A DNA stretch of 54,334 bases from an uncultured Saprospiraceae bacterium. Lineage in GTDB: Bacteria > Bacteroidota > Bacteroidia > Chitinophagales > Saprospiraceae. The stretch is taken from assembly GCA_938028705.1 (NCBI GenBank), contig CALIZI010000089.1:1-54334 (forward strand), written 5' to 3'. Below the pieces are notes generated by a model that saw nothing but the letters and a program-made list of their open reading frames with translations, did not search any database and had not been told where the DNA came from. Position 1 is the first letter of the stretch. Each line of letters begins with the position of its first letter. The position numbers and the translations under genes were made by a program. Positions 52,472 to 54,334 of the stretch are shown in pieces.

Positions 52472-53917
52472 ATGATAGTCAGATTTCTGATGGCGACAGC
52501 CATTCTTGCAGGGCTAATGTGTAGCTCATGCAATCGCTATATTGAAACCAATAGGGCGCATTTTATTCAAAAAGGGGCGGAGATTCCCACACCTGATGTG
52601 AGTTATTACGAATCGCCGCAAAAGCGTGCAGGGCAAGACCCTGATATGGGTTTGGCAGTGGCGATTTCGGGTGGTGGTGCGCGTGCTGCCAACTTCGGAA
52701 TGGGCATTCTCATGGCACTCGAAGAACTGGAAGTGGAAGCGCAAAGTAATGTACTCAATGAGATAGATTATTTGTCGTCGGTATCGGGCGGTGGTTTTAC
52801 GGCAGGGGCTTATATTACGTCTTTGTACAATCATAATTATCGTAAAGATTCACTGCCATATTCATTGCGACAAGCCTATCAAAGCAGTATAAAATATGAC
52901 CTAAAACGCTCATACATTGCACCTATGTTACGCATGTTTTTTCTGTCGCCCAAGTCATGGTTTACACGCATAGACGAAGGTGATGCACTGGAACAAAGCA
53001 TTGATAATCATGTACTTGGCTACTTGGAAAGGCGAGAAATCAACCGCACGATGTATAAGCCCAAAGAGCGTCCGAAGTTGCGTAGCCTGACCCTCGGCGA
53101 TGTGTTTGTAAAGCAAGGCTCTGACCGTCCGGTGCTGTACCCGATGCACGTTGCCAACGCTACAAATTTCTACAGCATGGCAATCGTTCCTTTCACACCC
53201 GACGTGATGGATTGCTACCAAATCAGTGGCTACTCGCATCGCAAAAAACGCTTACACGATGATGAAATTGATGACCCTTACGAGATTCCGCTATCGGTTG
53301 GCATTAAGGCAAGCGGGAGTTTTCCGGTCGCTATTTCCAATAGCACTATGGAGAGTGGTTATGATGAAAAAATGTGTTTTTTGCACCTCATCGACGGCGG
53401 TATTGCAGATAATATTGGTTACAAAACAGCCCTCGAATTGCTCAATACCGACCCTGTGCCGCGTCGAAAAGCCATGTTCATTATAGATGCTGACAACGAG
53501 GGTACACGCCCTACTTTTTCGACCAAAGAAGGTGCAGCACTTTCGGTGAGTGTATTCGGAAAGCTGGCGTATAGTAGTCTCGAAACACGCTACGCCCTTC
53601 TACGTAAGGAAGTACGTGAAGTATGTGAATTGTATGGTATTGAACCGGTTTTTTTGGGTTTTGATGAATTGATTTTAGGTAATTATGAGCTACCACCTAA
53701 GAAGATTCATATAAAATCGGAGCAGGCACGATTGATTCATTTATTAAAAACAGACCGCAAGAATATCTCTGATATAGACATGCAGATTTTGTACGAACTT
53801 TGCCTGAATGTAGCCACCAAATATACCATTACCATAGAGGAACAAGAACTTCTTGTATTAGCAGGTTATAAAGTCGTAGATATGCAAAAGGCACGAATAT
53901 TGAAACTGTTTGAGTAA
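52472..53917 (+). CDS. Patatin-like phospholipase lipoprotein
   Basis: The 481-residue protein has a signal sequence ending in a Cys-rich lipobox (MCSSC, Cys17 or Cys20). The patatin fold shows an oxyanion loop SGGGARAANFG (66-76), the nucleophile serine in SSVSGGG (Ser105) and the catalytic Asp in LIDGGIADN (Asp308). Patatins are lipid acyl hydrolases. An exported, lipid-anchored form would act on membrane or exogenous lipids in the periplasm or at the surface. The C-terminal 150 residues (from about 330) extend beyond the core domain. It stands alone; element B lies upstream and another inverted-repeat element lies downstream. Confidence 0.9.
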   Translation: MIVRFLMATAILAGLMCSSCNRYIETNRAHFIQKGAEIPTPDVSYYESPQKRAGQDPDMGLAVAISGGGARAANFGMGILMALEELEVEAQSNVLNEIDYLSSVSGGGFTAGAYITSLYNHNYRKDSLPYSLRQAYQSSIKYDLKRSYIAPMLRMFFLSPKSWFTRIDEGDALEQSIDNHVLGYLERREINRTMYKPKERPKLRSLTLGDVFVKQGSDRPVLYPMHVANATNFYSMAIVPFTPDVMDCYQISGYSHRKKRLHDDEIDDPYEIPLSVGIKASGSFPVAISNSTMESGYDEKMCFLHLIDGGIADNIGYKTALELLNTDPVPRRKAMFIIDADNEGTRPTFSTKEGAALSVSVFGKLAYSSLETRYALLRKEVREVCELYGIEPVFLGFDELILGNYELPPKKIHIKSEQARLIHLLKTDRKNISDIDMQILYELCLNVATKYTITIEEQELLVLAGYKVVDMQKARILKLFE

Positions 53918-53990
53918 TGGTTAATGATTAACGGTTAATGGTTAATAATTTGTAATTTGTTAATTCGTAATTCGTTAATTTGTAATTCGT
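53914..53990. repeat. Heptanucleotide and mixed 7/8-base array
   Basis: Starting at the patatin stop codon, TAATGGT, TAATGAT, TAACGGT, TAATGGT run in 7-base steps, then TTTGTAAT, TTGTTAA, TTCGTAAT, TCGTTAA in alternating 8- and 7-base steps to about 53990. No reverse-complement arm is visible nearby. Confidence 0.75.
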
Positions 53991-54111
53991 TTTATGGTCG
54001 TATTGAAACAATGTGTTCGCCAAATTAAAAATTACAAATCGAACACGAATAGTTTATTTATTTTTATTTATAATAAATTATTAAAATAATTCATAAATAA
54101 CCTAACTTGAC

Positions 54112-54332
54112 GGGTGCAGGACAAATCTTTAATTTCAAATTGAACTGAGAGCAATTAAGACCCTGTACTGACTGCTTTAGCTGTCAAGTGAATAACAAGA
54201 GACATTACATAAGTAATTCATTTTAAATTAATTATAAAAATTTAAATAAAAAATACTTGACAGCTAAAGCAGTCATTACAGAACTCGCATTAAATCATTT
54301 TTTTACTAAAATTAAAGATTTGTCCTGCACCC
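54112..54332. mobile_element. MITE-like element at the window end (GGGTGCAGGACAAATC ends)
   Basis: The ends are perfect 24-bp inverted repeats (54112-54135 and 54309-54332) beginning GGGTGCAGGACAAATC. Inside is a second, perfect 20-bp inverted repeat (54170-54189 and 54255-54274) containing CTTTAGCTGTCAAG. The outer end resembles the GGGTGCAGCCCAAATT ends of the 19275-19442 element over its first eight bases. The window stops two bases after the element, so a target duplication cannot be tested. Confidence 0.8.
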
Positions 54333-54334
54333 AT

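Overview
The window is a chromosomal segment of a member of the Bacteroidota, most likely a Saprospiria-like or other environmental gliding-type lineage (the phylum is well supported, the class is inference). Pointers are a full SprA (type IX secretion translocon), a SusC/SusD pair, many lipoproteins with Bacteroidota-style lipoboxes, promoter-like TAnnTTTG boxes, FG-GAP/ASPIC-UnbV lipoproteins, and very AT-rich spacers. I see no rRNA, tRNA, CRISPR array, prophage or transposase gene.

Layout. 0-1.7 kb: three small exported proteins on the minus strand (two lipoproteins and a YHS-domain protein). 2.1-11.2 kb: ruvA and sprA on the plus strand, separated by a long 7-bp-periodic array. 11.4-13.4 kb: a 666-residue orphan. 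14-16.7 kb: two outer-membrane barrel proteins, one with a basic disordered tail. 17-31.9 kb: housekeeping and mixed genes (five-helix membrane protein, pabB, transglutaminase-like protein, meaB, alpha/beta hydrolase, Asp/Asn beta-hydroxylase-like protein, secreted small protein, ureohydrolase, DNA/RNA non-specific endonuclease, purA, STAS protein, a three-gene SCO-like/DUF420/small membrane protein cluster tied to cytochrome oxidase assembly, DUF4058). 32.2-41.4 kb: a probable minus-strand operon of two ~1,095-residue FG-GAP/ASPIC-UnbV lipoproteins, a SEC-C protein and a sodium/solute symporter. 42-51.7 kb: a probable fructan utilisation locus (MFS sugar porter, GH32 lipoprotein, SusD, SusC). 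52.4-53.9 kb: a patatin-like lipoprotein.

How the genes would work together: SusC/SusD would import oligosaccharides across the outer membrane, the GH32 lipoprotein would cut beta-fructans, and the MFS porter would take up the released sugar. SprA is the outer-membrane channel for type IX secretion. The SCO-like, DUF420 and small membrane proteins fit the end of a cytochrome oxidase assembly operon.

The most unusual content is between genes. There are at least ten 75-300 bp inverted-repeat elements that carry no gene, several built as an outer terminal inverted repeat around an inner palindrome, with the same inner palindrome found inside different outer repeats. One (19275-19442) is bounded by an 8-bp direct repeat, as expected of a transposed MITE. 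Two related elements in opposite orientation bracket the GH32-SusD-SusC block. One repeat family overlaps gene 3' ends and supplies a stop codon or C-terminal codons. A second class consists of 7-bp (once 8-bp) periodic arrays of many different words, often followed by their own reverse complement.
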